DNA from: an uncultured Shewanella sp.
GTDB lineage: Bacteria; Pseudomonadota; Gammaproteobacteria; Enterobacterales; Shewanellaceae
NCBI RefSeq assembly: GCF_947497935.1
Contig: NZ_CANMIO010000004.1
Coordinates: 248,001-312,000, forward strand
Direction: 5' to 3'
DNA: 64,000 nucleotides
The notes under the pieces were generated by a model that saw only the letters and a list, made by a program, of their open reading frames with translations, was not told the origin of the DNA and did no database searches. How positions within the stretch are numbered: the stretch's first letter is position 1; every line of letters starts with the position of its first letter. This document shows, piece after piece, positions 47,658 through 56,763 of the stretch. Made by a program: the position numbers and the translations under genes.

Positions 47658-48812
47658 ATGTCCAATCCCGCTCAGCGAGCAAACAAACTGTTTGTGCAAA
47701 CTTTTGGCACCCAAGCCGACGAGCTTTATTGTGCCCCTGGACGCGTTAACCTTATTGGTGAGCATACCGATTACAACGACGGTTTTGTGCTTCCAGCCGC
47801 CATCAATTTCTATACGGCCGTGGTTGTAAAGCGCCGTGATGATTTACGCTTTCGCGCCGTATCGGAAGCCTTTCCCGGTGAAATCGAAGAATGGGTTTTC
47901 GGTGAAGAAGGCCAACCTACAGCAAATCATTGGTCTAACTACCTTAAAGGCTTTACCGCTGCAATGGCCACGTCAGGTCTAGCGCCAAAAGGGCTGGATG
48001 TCGCCGTTGTTAGTAACGTCCCAATGGGCGCAGGACTCTCTTCTTCGGCCGCATTAGAGATAGCCTTCGGTACCGCCGTCAATGATTGTAGCCAAATTAA
48101 GCTATCACCATTGGCAATCGCTCAACTGGCTCAGCGCGGCGAAAATCAATTTGTTGGCTGCGCCTGCGGCATCATGGATCAGATGATCAGCGCACTGGGT
48201 GAACAAGATCACGCACTGCTTATTGATTGCCTTGACCTTGACAGTGAAGCGGTCAGCATTCCCGACAGCTTAAGCCTGATCATTATCAACTCGAATGTAC
48301 AGCGTGGTCTTGTTGAGTCGGAATATAACCTGCGCCGCGAACAGTGCGAGCAAGCGGCAGCTCACTTTGGTTTAGAGTCACTACGGGATCTCGATCTTGC
48401 CACCTTAGAGGCGGGTAAGTCGGAACTGAGCGATGCTTGTTACAAACGCGCTAAACATGTTGTCACTGAAAACAGACGCACCCAAAGTGCAGCATGGGCA
48501 CTGGAGTCGTGTGACATAGCTAAAGTTAGCCTTTTAATGGCACAGTCCCATATATCGATGCGAGATGACTTTGAGATCACGACCCCAGAAATCGACTACC
48601 TAGTTGAGATAATCTCGAATGTCATTGGCGAGCACGGTGGCGTACGCATGACTGGCGGCGGTTTCGGAGGCTGTGTTGTCGCACTGGTCGATCATGCATT
48701 AACCGATACAGTGGTTGAAGTAGTGGAACAGCTTTACACCGAAAAAACAGGCCTAGAAGCCGATATTTATCTCTGCACAGCAAGCGATGGTGCCAAGCGT
48801 ATCGACAATTAG
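47658..48812 (+). CDS. galK: Galactokinase
   Basis: A 384-residue GHMP-family kinase that phosphorylates alpha-D-galactose at C1 using ATP. The galactokinase signature 'PGRVNLIGEHTDYNDGFVLP' is near residues 23-42. The ATP-binding motif 'PMGAGLSSSAALE' is around 121-133, and the third GHMP motif 'RMTGGGFGGC' near the C-terminus. Length is standard. I use ATG 47658 rather than the in-frame TTG at 47652. galM follows after 36 bp. galT and galE, needed to finish the Leloir route, are not in this window. Confidence 0.97.
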   Translation: MSNPAQRANKLFVQTFGTQADELYCAPGRVNLIGEHTDYNDGFVLPAAINFYTAVVVKRRDDLRFRAVSEAFPGEIEEWVFGEEGQPTANHWSNYLKGFTAAMATSGLAPKGLDVAVVSNVPMGAGLSSSAALEIAFGTAVNDCSQIKLSPLAIAQLAQRGENQFVGCACGIMDQMISALGEQDHALLIDCLDLDSEAVSIPDSLSLIIINSNVQRGLVESEYNLRREQCEQAAAHFGLESLRDLDLATLEAGKSELSDACYKRAKHVVTENRRTQSAAWALESCDIAKVSLLMAQSHISMRDDFEITTPEIDYLVEIISNVIGEHGGVRMTGGGFGGCVVALVDHALTDTVVEVVEQLYTEKTGLEADIYLCTASDGAKRIDN

Positions 48813-48848
48813 CTTAGTGATTAATTTAACAGTTAACAGGACTTAATT

Positions 48849-49880
48849 ATGCTACGCATTCGCCCTCTCGAGCCTTGGACCGATCCACGTGGTGGACAAA
48901 TAGAGCGACTGCTCATCGATAACGGTACAATAGCGATAGAAGTATTAAGCCTTGGCGGGATAATCCGCTCTTTATGGGCTCCGGATCGAGATGGTGAGCG
49001 TGCAAACTTAGTATTAGGCTGTGATAGCGCTGAAGATTATCTTTCCCAAGATGCTTATCTAGGTGCCATTGCGGGACGGTACGCCAACCGTATTGCCAAT
49101 GGACGCTTTACTGATGGCCAAACTCAGTACCAGCTCGACGTTAACCAAGCGACAAACTGTTTACATGGTGGCAGCGAAGGATTTCATCGTAAGAATTGGC
49201 AACTTGGCCCACTGCCCGACGGTGTACGTCTCAGCCTCAAAAGCCTAGATGGAGACATGGGCTTTCCAGGTAACTGTAACGTGCAGTTAGATTATCGCCT
49301 CGTTGGCAATAACCTCTATATTGAGATCTTAGCAAGCTCTGATAAACCCTGCCCCATTAGCCTGACTCAACACAGTTATTTCAATCTAGACTCCAGTAAA
49401 ACAAGTCTCAACCACCAACTGCAAATTGATGCTAAGCAATACCTCAGTATAGATGAAAGTGGCATTCCCAAGGCTGTTTGCCAAACCAAGGGCAGCGGCT
49501 TAGATCTTTCTATACCGACCGAGCTACAGTCAATGATTGGCCGTGAAGAGTTAACCGCGACGTCGGGTATCGACCATTGCTTCTTGATGCCTAACACGGA
49601 GTCAAAACTACAGAGATTCGGTCGTTTGAGCACACCAATTAGCGGGCGTAGCATGACTTTATATACCAATCAACCTGGCGTTCAAGTATATGGTGGTAAT
49701 GGCTTAGCGGGGGTCATAGGCAAGAGCCAACAGAAATTAGCTCAATATCAAGGGATTTGTATAGAACCTCAGCAGCTCCCTGATGCGCCAAACCAGCCTC
49801 ATATCGCTGGAGATTCGCTAATTCATCCGGGGGAGGTTTACCATCATATCAGCCGCTACCAATTTGAAGCGGATGCCTAA
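48849..49880 (+). CDS. galM: Aldose 1-epimerase (mutarotase)
   Basis: A 343-residue galactose mutarotase that interconverts beta- and alpha-galactose, giving the anomer GalK needs. The family signatures are 'LGAIAGRYANRIANGRF', 'CLHGGSEGFHRKNW' (catalytic His region), 'SLTQHSYFNLD' and 'IEPQQLPDAPNQP', which includes the catalytic Glu. No signal peptide is present, so it is cytoplasmic. CAGGA is suitably placed before the ATG, and a terminator follows. Makes a two-gene unit with galK. Confidence 0.95.
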   Translation: MLRIRPLEPWTDPRGGQIERLLIDNGTIAIEVLSLGGIIRSLWAPDRDGERANLVLGCDSAEDYLSQDAYLGAIAGRYANRIANGRFTDGQTQYQLDVNQATNCLHGGSEGFHRKNWQLGPLPDGVRLSLKSLDGDMGFPGNCNVQLDYRLVGNNLYIEILASSDKPCPISLTQHSYFNLDSSKTSLNHQLQIDAKQYLSIDESGIPKAVCQTKGSGLDLSIPTELQSMIGREELTATSGIDHCFLMPNTESKLQRFGRLSTPISGRSMTLYTNQPGVQVYGGNGLAGVIGKSQQKLAQYQGICIEPQQLPDAPNQPHIAGDSLIHPGEVYHHISRYQFEADA

Positions 49881-49891
49881 GCAATCTATAT

Positions 49892-49920
49892 AAAAAAACA
49901 GCGCCTAGGCGCTGTTATTA
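49892..49920. terminator. Bidirectional intrinsic terminator
   Basis: A perfect ACAGCGCCTAGGCGCTGT palindrome preceded by A7 and followed by TATTA. It separates galM from the convergent acidic-tail protein. Confidence 0.85.
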
Positions 49921-49932
49921 AACTCTTATTGA

Positions 49933-50346
49933 TTAATCATCGTAATCGTCTGACCAATCATCATCATAGTCATCGCCATCTGCTGACTCTAACTCTGGTT
50001 CATCATCTTCAGAAACGGCTTTTGGCTTCTTAGGAGCTGCGGTTGCGCTCTTAGGATTATTCGCCTCAACCCACCCTTGATGTTTAGCCATAAACTCTTC
50101 TCTTGCGGCAAACCAAGCTGCGCCACAAGTTTTTTCAACTTCAGTTATCGCCTGCTCATCGAGTTCATGCAAGTTAGGCTTAACGATATCTTCAGCATAT
50201 TCGATAATTGCTTCACGAGTCGCGTTATAGAAGTAAACGCGGCCAGCAGAAGCATCAGGAAACTGTTTATCATGAATAAGAATGGTATTGCCGCGAGCAG
50301 TTCTCAACTCACCGTACCAAACTGGTTTTTTTGTCGTCTTGTACAT
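49933..50346 (-). CDS. Hypothetical protein with acidic C-terminal tail
   Basis: A 137-residue soluble protein I cannot name. The first 90 residues look globular ('KPVWYGELRTARGNTILIHD', 'GRVYFYNATREAIIEYAEDI'). Residues about 95-110 are basic and Ala/Lys/Pro-rich, and the last 28 are almost wholly Asp, Glu, Tyr and Ser ('DDYDDDWSDDYDD'). Such acidic tails often mediate binding to basic partners or mimic DNA, but no function can be assigned. The coding signature is good, and a terminator lies just downstream. It is monocistronic. Confidence 0.75.
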   Translation of the reverse strand: MYKTTKKPVWYGELRTARGNTILIHDKQFPDASAGRVYFYNATREAIIEYAEDIVKPNLHELDEQAITEVEKTCGAAWFAAREEFMAKHQGWVEANNPKSATAAPKKPKAVSEDDEPELESADGDDYDDDWSDDYDD

Positions 50347-50863
50347 ATATGTTAATGCCCTTAAATCAACACATACAAAATAAAATAAGAAGCAAATTGC
50401 GCTAACATTTACTTCCGTGTTCCCTGTATTTTGCCATCAGGGACAGAAACGGTATTTTTACAGATTTTTGCCGAATATCAAGAGTAGAAAATACAAAAAA
50501 TCCCTCTCAAAGACGAAATTAATCACATAAATTATTCAGCTCTTATCGAATTTAGTTCAAAGCAGTCGTTATTCAAGTTTTTCGTTATCAATAAATACAA
50601 AAAAACCTCAAACATATGGACAACCCTCACAACATCAACAATTTAACTAACAAGAACCAACAAAAGACAACAAGGCTTTTTCAGCACGCCGAACTATTAC
50701 TATAGGAATAGTTCTATATGACACAGGAATGACAATTGCAAACCTAAGGCAAAAAAAAGACATTCAGCCAGTGATCCGTCAACTGGTTGGAAGAGTCTAG
50801 AATAGTTCTCATTTCTAACCATTCTTGCCCCCGTTTTGATAGACTAATGAAAACCTTAATATC
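50347..50863. other. AT-rich intergenic region with small repeats
   Basis: About 520 bp without a gene. An 8-bp inverted repeat GAACTATT / AATAGTTC lies at 50691-50714, and GAATAGTTCT recurs at 50706 and 50800. CCAGT / ACTGG flank 50769-50787. These could be operator half-sites for the solute-binding protein gene downstream. Confidence 0.4.
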
Positions 50864-51616
50864 GTGATTAGCAATCGGATTATTTTGAAGTCTAGATTAC
50901 TCATACTGTTAGCCATGAGCTTTCCCTCAAGCGCCGAGCAAATCGTAGTCGCTTCCGATATATGGTGTCCTTACATCTGCACCGACAATTCGGGTTATGT
51001 CGTCGAACTGACACAGCAAGCATTTGCCTCTGTGGATATTGAAGTGAAATTCGAAACCCTTCCTTTTCAAAGGGCACTTAGACTCACAAGCCAGCATAAG
51101 ATAGATGCGGTACTCGCGGTCACAGCAGAGCATATTGCCAGCTTTTCTCTTAGTGGTGATCTGGTTTCCATTGGTCAATACACCAATGATTTTTATACTG
51201 CTGCAGACTCAAATTGGCACTTCACCGACCTAGCTAGCTTAGATGATATGCTGATCGCCACCATCCTAGGTTATGATTACGGCCAATCATTAAATCAGTA
51301 TTTAGAAAAGCGTCAGCCGCAGATCCGCACATCCGGAGAAACACCACTCAAGAGTAATCTTTACTTAACGGCAAAACATCGTGTTGACCTACTAATTGGT
51401 AATCGCTACGTCATAGCTCATACTGCACGGCAATTTGGATATACTAGGGATATTCGCTACGCAGGTAGTGAAAACAATATCACCCCGCTTTATGTGGGAT
51501 TTGGTAACAATGACAAGGGCCGAAGCTATGCAGCTAAGTTCGCCCAAGGCATAGAAAACCTCAAGCAAAGCGGTGAATACCAAGCCATTCTAGATAAGTA
51601 CCAGATAGCATTTTAG
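50864..51616 (+). CDS. Periplasmic solute-binding protein, family 3
   Basis: About 250 residues, with a signal peptide ending 'FPSSAEQ'. The mature protein begins 'IVVASDIWCPYICTD' and continues with 'GYVVELTQQAF' and 'LPFQRALRLTSQHKIDAVLAV', the usual layout of SBP_bac_3 (amino-acid-binding) proteins. No transporter permease or ATPase is adjacent, as is common for the many orphan copies in Shewanella, some of which act in sensing. The start is uncertain: GTG 50864 is the farthest, and TTG 50885 would give a tighter signal peptide; neither has a good ribosome-binding site. The ligand is unknown. Confidence 0.85.
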   Translation: MISNRIILKSRLLILLAMSFPSSAEQIVVASDIWCPYICTDNSGYVVELTQQAFASVDIEVKFETLPFQRALRLTSQHKIDAVLAVTAEHIASFSLSGDLVSIGQYTNDFYTAADSNWHFTDLASLDDMLIATILGYDYGQSLNQYLEKRQPQIRTSGETPLKSNLYLTAKHRVDLLIGNRYVIAHTARQFGYTRDIRYAGSENNITPLYVGFGNNDKGRSYAAKFAQGIENLKQSGEYQAILDKYQIAF

Positions 51617-51668
51617 CCACCCTCTAAAATAAATATTTAGATGAAGTAAATTTATAAAATAACGCAAA

Positions 51669-51692
51669 AAAACGAGCCATTGGAGCTCGTTT
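51669..51692. terminator. Intrinsic terminator after the solute-binding protein
   Basis: Stem AACGAGC / GCTCGTT around a short loop, with A-run before and TTTAT after. Confidence 0.75.
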
Positions 51693-51744
51693 ATCATTGT
51701 TTAAGCTTAACTAGTGCACTTGTTTCACCATACACTAAACCCCC

Positions 51745-51938
51745 TTAGTGTAGGGCATTGCCTGTTGCGGTATTGCTATGACCTTCAGCATCAATCGTAT
51801 CCCTCGTGTAAACCCGGTTGTCCATAACTAGGAGTAGAGCTGACATCTACCGCTACATTTCGCTTCCCAAATCACAGTAATATAACCGTTCATATCACGA
51901 CTTGAGTTCATCAATCCAATCTTGGCTCCATCGACGAC
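51745..51938 (-). pseudogene. Possible decayed coding fragment downstream of the subtilase
   Basis: On the minus strand three consecutive open stretches in three different frames read like protein: 51938-51828 ('DGAKIGLMNSSRDMNGYITV'), 51850-51791 ('VDVSSTPSYGQPG') and 51810-51745 ('YTRDTIDAEGHSNTATGNAL' and stop). Together they look like the C-terminal end of one frameshifted gene. No start codon or ribosome-binding site is seen. It is a weak call based on how the translations read, and chance cannot be excluded. Confidence 0.35.
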
Positions 51939-51954
51939 TAGTTAACGCCAGCAA

Positions 51955-53970
51955 TCAATCCACACCTTGAATAGCCAGCCCCCAGCGGTTAAGAACGCCA
52001 TAGTTATACCTGTCAATGTCACGAACTGAAAGTGTCCACGTTCCCGCAGCCATCTCCCCGTTAAAGTCGCCCAAAGGCCATCCTTTAAAAATATCGTCAG
52101 CACTGCCACCTTCGCGGTTGTGGACTATAACCTCAGTACCATCAGGTGAAGTTAAGCTTACTACCAAGTCACCACGCCAGATATGAGAAATATCCAAATA
52201 AAGATTTAAATCAGATATCTGCAAATCATCACTAACGAAAATAGTGCTGGTAATGCCTGTTAGATCATTATCAGGAATATCTACTGAATTCAAATTTTCG
52301 TAACCAAATTTCTGCAATTCTTGAGGTATAACTGTAAGTAACACAGATTTGCTTTTAACTATTCCGCCATCATCCCCCGAAACCGTTATGGTGTAATCCC
52401 CCCAAGCTGTATGCTCATCAGTTGACACTTCAATCGTAAAGTTATCACCATCCATCACGCTGTTACTGGAAAGTGTAACTCCGGCTAGAGCAGGCGTTAC
52501 ATCAACAGTTAATTTCACAGTGCTATTCCAACCTTCGTCACTGTCTACACTGAATTCATAACGGGTGGCACTACCAACTTCAACAATTTGCTTCACAGGT
52601 GTCACACTGAAATGATAGCTTGCTCCTAAACTGGCAAATTCAAGAGCTCTGGCTACATTCAATCGAGTACCTGCAACGGTCTTACCCGCAAAGGCGGTAT
52701 TGGCATCGCCAGAGTCCATAAGCAACTGCTTCATCTCTAACGGTGTTAGATCTGGATTAATAGACCAAACTAACGCAGCAGCACCTGTCATATGGGGGGT
52801 CGCCATCGACGTCCCAGAATAAGTCGTGTAGCCATTATTTGGTGTAGTTGAAAGAATGGCAGTGCCCGGTGCCCCCATATCAACACTAGTTAGGCCCCAC
52901 TGAGAGAAATTAGACATAGCGTCGTTTCGATCTGTGCTGGCAATCGACATAACAACATCTGACTCATAACTTGATGGATAGTAAGGGTTCACATCGTTAT
53001 CGACCGCATCATTACCCGCAGCAGCAAAGAATAGAATTCCAGCCTCTCCAGCCGCATCAATTGAGTCCTTCAATGCTTGACTAAATCCGCCGCCCCCCCA
53101 AGAATTGTTGGTCGCTTTGATATCAACCCCGTGATTGACGTTTAAGTCGGTCATGTAGTCAATACACGCAATCGCACCAGCAATAGAACCTGAGCCATTG
53201 GCATCGAGAAATCGACAAGCGATAATACTAACATCCCAGTTAACCCCTACTACGCCAACACCATTGTTACCCAATGCGCCAATCGTGCCGGCAACGTGAG
53301 TACCATGGCCGTTCGCATCCATAGGGTCACCGCTATTGTTAATTGCACTAAAGCCATGAATATCATCCACAACCCCATTGCCATCATCATCAACACTGTT
53401 GCCAGGAATTTCGTTAGGGTTAGTCCACATATTTGCTGCTAGATCGGGGTGATTATAATCAACACCACTATCAATGACCCCCACCACAACATCACTATCA
53501 CCCGTTGTTACATCCCAGGCCTCTACAGCATCAATATCGGCACCAGCACTACCACCAACTTGCCCAGTGTTGTTCATCGCCCACAATGATTCAAAACTCG
53601 GTTCATCAGGCGTACCAATGACTTTAACTACATAGTTAGGTTCTGCATACTTGACGGCAGGATGACGCCTGATTATTTCGATCGCCTGCTCAACATCTAA
53701 ACTAGGATGAAGCGATAGCTCGGTCAACCTACCATCAAGCAAATGAACATAACGCTTATCAACCCCCAAAGTATCAGCATATTTCATGGAAGCGTTAATC
53801 AGCTGCAGAGCCGATAAACGTTCCCTGTAAGTAACATTCTCTTTATAGACAACTACCAATGAATCTTTAATATATTCGGGTTGAATCGCAAATTTCGCCT
53901 GCACAGGTATAGACAAAAATACGATAATTCCAGCAATAACTGAGATCAACCATATAAGTTTCTTAAACAT
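51955..53970 (-). CDS. Secreted subtilisin-like (S8) protease with P domain
   Basis: A 671-residue serine protease. A signal peptide (about residues 1-26, ending 'SIPVQA') is followed by an I9-type propeptide with 'DSLVVVYKE' and 'VKYAEPNYVV'. The S8 catalytic domain (about 110-430) has Asp in 'VIDSGVDYNHPDL', His in 'GHGTHVAGTIG' and Ser in 'YSGTSMATPHM'. A linker domain and a C-terminal proprotein-convertase P domain ('SDLNLYLDISHIWRGDLVV', 'AAGTWTLSVRDI') complete it. It is probably secreted and degrades extracellular protein. AGGAGGGG before ATG 53970 fixes the start. It is surrounded by gene-poor sequence. Confidence 0.95.
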   Translation of the reverse strand: MFKKLIWLISVIAGIIVFLSIPVQAKFAIQPEYIKDSLVVVYKENVTYRERLSALQLINASMKYADTLGVDKRYVHLLDGRLTELSLHPSLDVEQAIEIIRRHPAVKYAEPNYVVKVIGTPDEPSFESLWAMNNTGQVGGSAGADIDAVEAWDVTTGDSDVVVGVIDSGVDYNHPDLAANMWTNPNEIPGNSVDDDGNGVVDDIHGFSAINNSGDPMDANGHGTHVAGTIGALGNNGVGVVGVNWDVSIIACRFLDANGSGSIAGAIACIDYMTDLNVNHGVDIKATNNSWGGGGFSQALKDSIDAAGEAGILFFAAAGNDAVDNDVNPYYPSSYESDVVMSIASTDRNDAMSNFSQWGLTSVDMGAPGTAILSTTPNNGYTTYSGTSMATPHMTGAAALVWSINPDLTPLEMKQLLMDSGDANTAFAGKTVAGTRLNVARALEFASLGASYHFSVTPVKQIVEVGSATRYEFSVDSDEGWNSTVKLTVDVTPALAGVTLSSNSVMDGDNFTIEVSTDEHTAWGDYTITVSGDDGGIVKSKSVLLTVIPQELQKFGYENLNSVDIPDNDLTGITSTIFVSDDLQISDLNLYLDISHIWRGDLVVSLTSPDGTEVIVHNREGGSADDIFKGWPLGDFNGEMAAGTWTLSVRDIDRYNYGVLNRWGLAIQGVD

Positions 53971-54970
53971 AACCCCTCCTAGCAATTAATTAAACTCTTC
54001 GAACCGGCACGTCAAACACTCTGCTTAACACTCTATAGCCAATTGTTGTTTGTATGGCTGGTAAACAGAATGAGTATCCGATATGTTTAAAACGCTTAAT
54101 TTTTTGCCATAGTTCCTCACCTATTGAAATACCACACTAAGCATTTGGCACTTAGCTACTAATCCCATCGCACTAGAATAAAGTCTAAAATATTTAAATA
54201 TCGGCGCTAATAATCTAAAAAAATCATAAGCAAATACTGATGAAAACATCAGGTATTTACCACAATAAATTAAGTCGCCTTTTGCTTATCACGACAAATA
54301 AGCAGCAAGGTGAGTTGAGAGACTTCTCTAGTGAACCGCTCCTTGCAGAAGATCTTTCGCCTACTAGGCTAACAAGCGATGAAAATGATAAAATATTCGG
54401 CTCGTTGTAGGGCATCTCGCCTGCCAGTACAGAGTGAAATGAACTTCATCTTGTAATCTTTAATAGAGGAGCATTCATTTCAGTTTCAAAACAATTTGAA
54501 CAATTCCCCTCTGCTCAATACGAGTCGTGGTTATAAACCAGAATCACTTACAAAGGGATTCCTTATATCGATAGCGATTTAAATAACCTTAGAAAAAACA
54601 TTATTGACCTAATACGAGCTAATTTATAACGGAGGAAATCTAGTTAAGGAAATATCACAGCCATGATTTACAAAGGTGATCGCGCTTATTTAACATTAAG
54701 CAGGTACGTCTAATAATATTTCAAATAATGAAGACTATGTTTGCGCCAGCGATTACAGCAAGCTTAGCCTAGACTGTAATCTATTAGCTGATTTAGCCAA
54801 TAATGCCACAGTTTTTAAAGCAAGCAATTTAAGTACAACTAACCTAGTGTAAAGTTAGAATAAAGCAAAAACGTAATACCAAAAACTGAGCTAAAACTCC
54901 CTTTATTCTCTATATGATTTCGGTATTCATTTAAGCTCAAAGTAAAATTCCACTATCCAAATGGTAGTAA
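53971..54970. other. 1-kb gene-poor region with possible decayed gene
   Basis: No intact gene. On the plus strand short, protein-like open stretches occur in different frames: 54447-54629 with one internal stop ('VSKQFEQFPSAQYESWL', then 'GIPYIDSDLNNLRKNIIDL'), about 54613-54663, about 54652-54702 and about 54700-54852 ('NEDYVCASDYSKLSLDC'). They may be remnants of one gene. The call is tentative; the region is AT-rich and short frames arise by chance. Confidence 0.35.
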
Positions 54971-55636
54971 TTAAGAGCATAGCTCGAATAAGCTCTGGTA
55001 AGTTTGCACCCAACGTAACAATTCAACTCTATTACGAGACTGGGTCTTTCTAAAAATCGATGAGATATGTGCTTTTACCGTATGCTCACTTATACAGAGT
55101 TGGTGGCCAATCTCTTTATTACGCGCTCCACTTGAAACTAGCAGAATAATGGTTCTTTCACGCTCGGTTAGCATTTGAATCATCATCACACCTTCTTGCA
55201 AAGGCTCAGAGCCACGATTTAAATGCTTAATTAAATAATTAAGTATGTCACTCAGTAACTTTCGCTCATACCAAAGCTCGTTAGCAATCATTTTACGTAA
55301 GCCAATTAACAGCAAATCCATTCCCTGATCGGTATATAATATCCCCTTAATTCCCTGCAATATTGCAGCTTTAGGATCTAACGTATCACGTTCAACTTGA
55401 TATAAAGCGATTGGAAACTGAGGTATAAGCCTAGCTACAACTAAAGGGATCCCTTTACTATCAAGGGCTGCCCCCTTTTGAGCAACGAGCAAGAAGCGAT
55501 TACACCCATTTTCCATCACAAGATCTGATGGACTTTTTATTACACGAGTCTTTAAACCAACAGACTCGGTCAAAATAGCCAAATGACACGGTGATACAGC
55601 CTGATGAATAAACACTAGTTCATCGATTTTACTCAT
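54971..55636 (-). CDS. CsgD/VpsT-like LuxR-family response regulator
   Basis: A 221-residue regulator. The first 120 residues form a receiver-like domain that lacks the usual acidic phosphorylation cluster. The C-terminal LuxR-type helix-turn-helix (about residues 150-215) is complete: 'LTERERTIILLVSSGARNKE' followed by 'ISEHTVKAHISSIFRKTQ'. Length and layout match CsgD and VpsT, which control biofilm matrix genes. VpsT binds cyclic-di-GMP through W[F/L/M][T/S]R; the equivalent here is WYER (122-125), a variant. I chose ATG 55636 with AAGGAGTG upstream over the longer frame. No curli or polysaccharide genes are adjacent. Confidence 0.85.
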   Translation of the reverse strand: MSKIDELVFIHQAVSPCHLAILTESVGLKTRVIKSPSDLVMENGCNRFLLVAQKGAALDSKGIPLVVARLIPQFPIALYQVERDTLDPKAAILQGIKGILYTDQGMDLLLIGLRKMIANELWYERKLLSDILNYLIKHLNRGSEPLQEGVMMIQMLTERERTIILLVSSGARNKEIGHQLCISEHTVKAHISSIFRKTQSRNRVELLRWVQTYQSLFELCS

Positions 55637-56679
55637 GAAAATCACTCCTTGAAATAAATGACTCTTCGCACTAAATTCATTCCTAACCAAATTAAGCGTT
55701 AGTTGGGTAGCGGACACCTATAGTGATGCAAAGCAGAACGTACAAAATTTACGACTATAAAAGCACAAAATGACAACATATAAAACCATAAAATGAAAAT
55801 AAACAGAATTAACAGGTAAGAAGTTTCCTTCACCCATTTATTGAAATATTTATAGAGGTTTGTACGGTTGTTATTTGACTATCTTCTGGTGTATTTTGAT
55901 ATTTACCGCTTGCTCTGACGCGCCTCTTTCTTTAAATTCGCGACATAGAAAGTGTACGCAAAAATAGTGATTAAAGTTCCTCCATGGATTTTTTGTACCC
56001 ACTCCGCAATAGTCGATGCTGCACTAGTATTGAAGTGATGCCCTGAGTATCAAGCGTCAAAACAAGTTCATATTTTGCAGCAACGAATAACTAATCACAT
56101 GATGAATAAAAGAAATAAATAAAAAAAACGACTTTAGTCTGACCTAAAACTAAACCATTAGCGTCTACATGCTATCGCAGATGGAATTGAATTGGCTCCA
56201 CCAATATTCAGCCCAATAGCAAGCGTAGCGGTGGTCGTAGATAATCTATTGATGGGCACAACTTTTTCTCGTTATAGTTACCTAATATTTATCAAAATGG
56301 CCTACTTACGGCCCTCACAAACAAGCAGTGCTTATATGTGCCTAATGCTCCGTTATTAGCAACAATAGCCTAACTTGCTCGCCCTATTTTGAAGCTCGCT
56401 CTATGTTCATATATTTTTTAACTGATATACAGTTCACCTTTGGCCTGAATATGTCGTCATTTGAAAATTCGGATAACAACCGCTAGCAATCCTATTCTAA
56501 CTCGTTATTTATTTTCTACACTAGCAGCTATTCAATCAGTTTTATGCTCAAAACTAGAGTGATTGCCACCGAAGCATTAAAAATAGAATAAAGACCTAGT
56601 ATCTTCATCTATATTTTTCAAAAGGCATTTTTAGACTAACTTTACAAAGGAATAGATTAAATAGCGGATAAAAATCCAT
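55637..56679. other. 1-kb gene-poor region upstream of the CsgD-like regulator
   Basis: No intact gene. On the minus strand, 56090-55971 ('ELVLTLDTQGITSILVQHRL', ending 'YKKSMEEL') and the overlapping 56049-55903 ('STIAEWVQKIHGGTLITIFA') read like protein but have no start or ribosome-binding site. They may be the decayed end of a gene. The region also holds the regulator's promoter. Confidence 0.35.
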
Positions 56680-56707
56680 AAAAAAACCCAGCATTTATGC
56701 TGGGTTT
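56680..56707 (-). terminator. Intrinsic terminator of ssb
   Basis: CCCAGCA-TTTA-TGCTGGG stem; read on the minus strand it is followed by seven T. It lies about 60 bp after the ssb stop. Confidence 0.88.
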
Positions 56708-56763
56708 AGGGCGGTTTCTTTATTTAAAAGCGTCTATTTTTACACTTTTATAAAAGACAGGAG

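Noticed and set aside
56160..56270. Minus-strand open stretch reading 'INRLSTTTATLAIGLNIGG'
   Set aside because: Only about 35 codons, a stop just upstream, no start or ribosome-binding site; too short to separate from chance.
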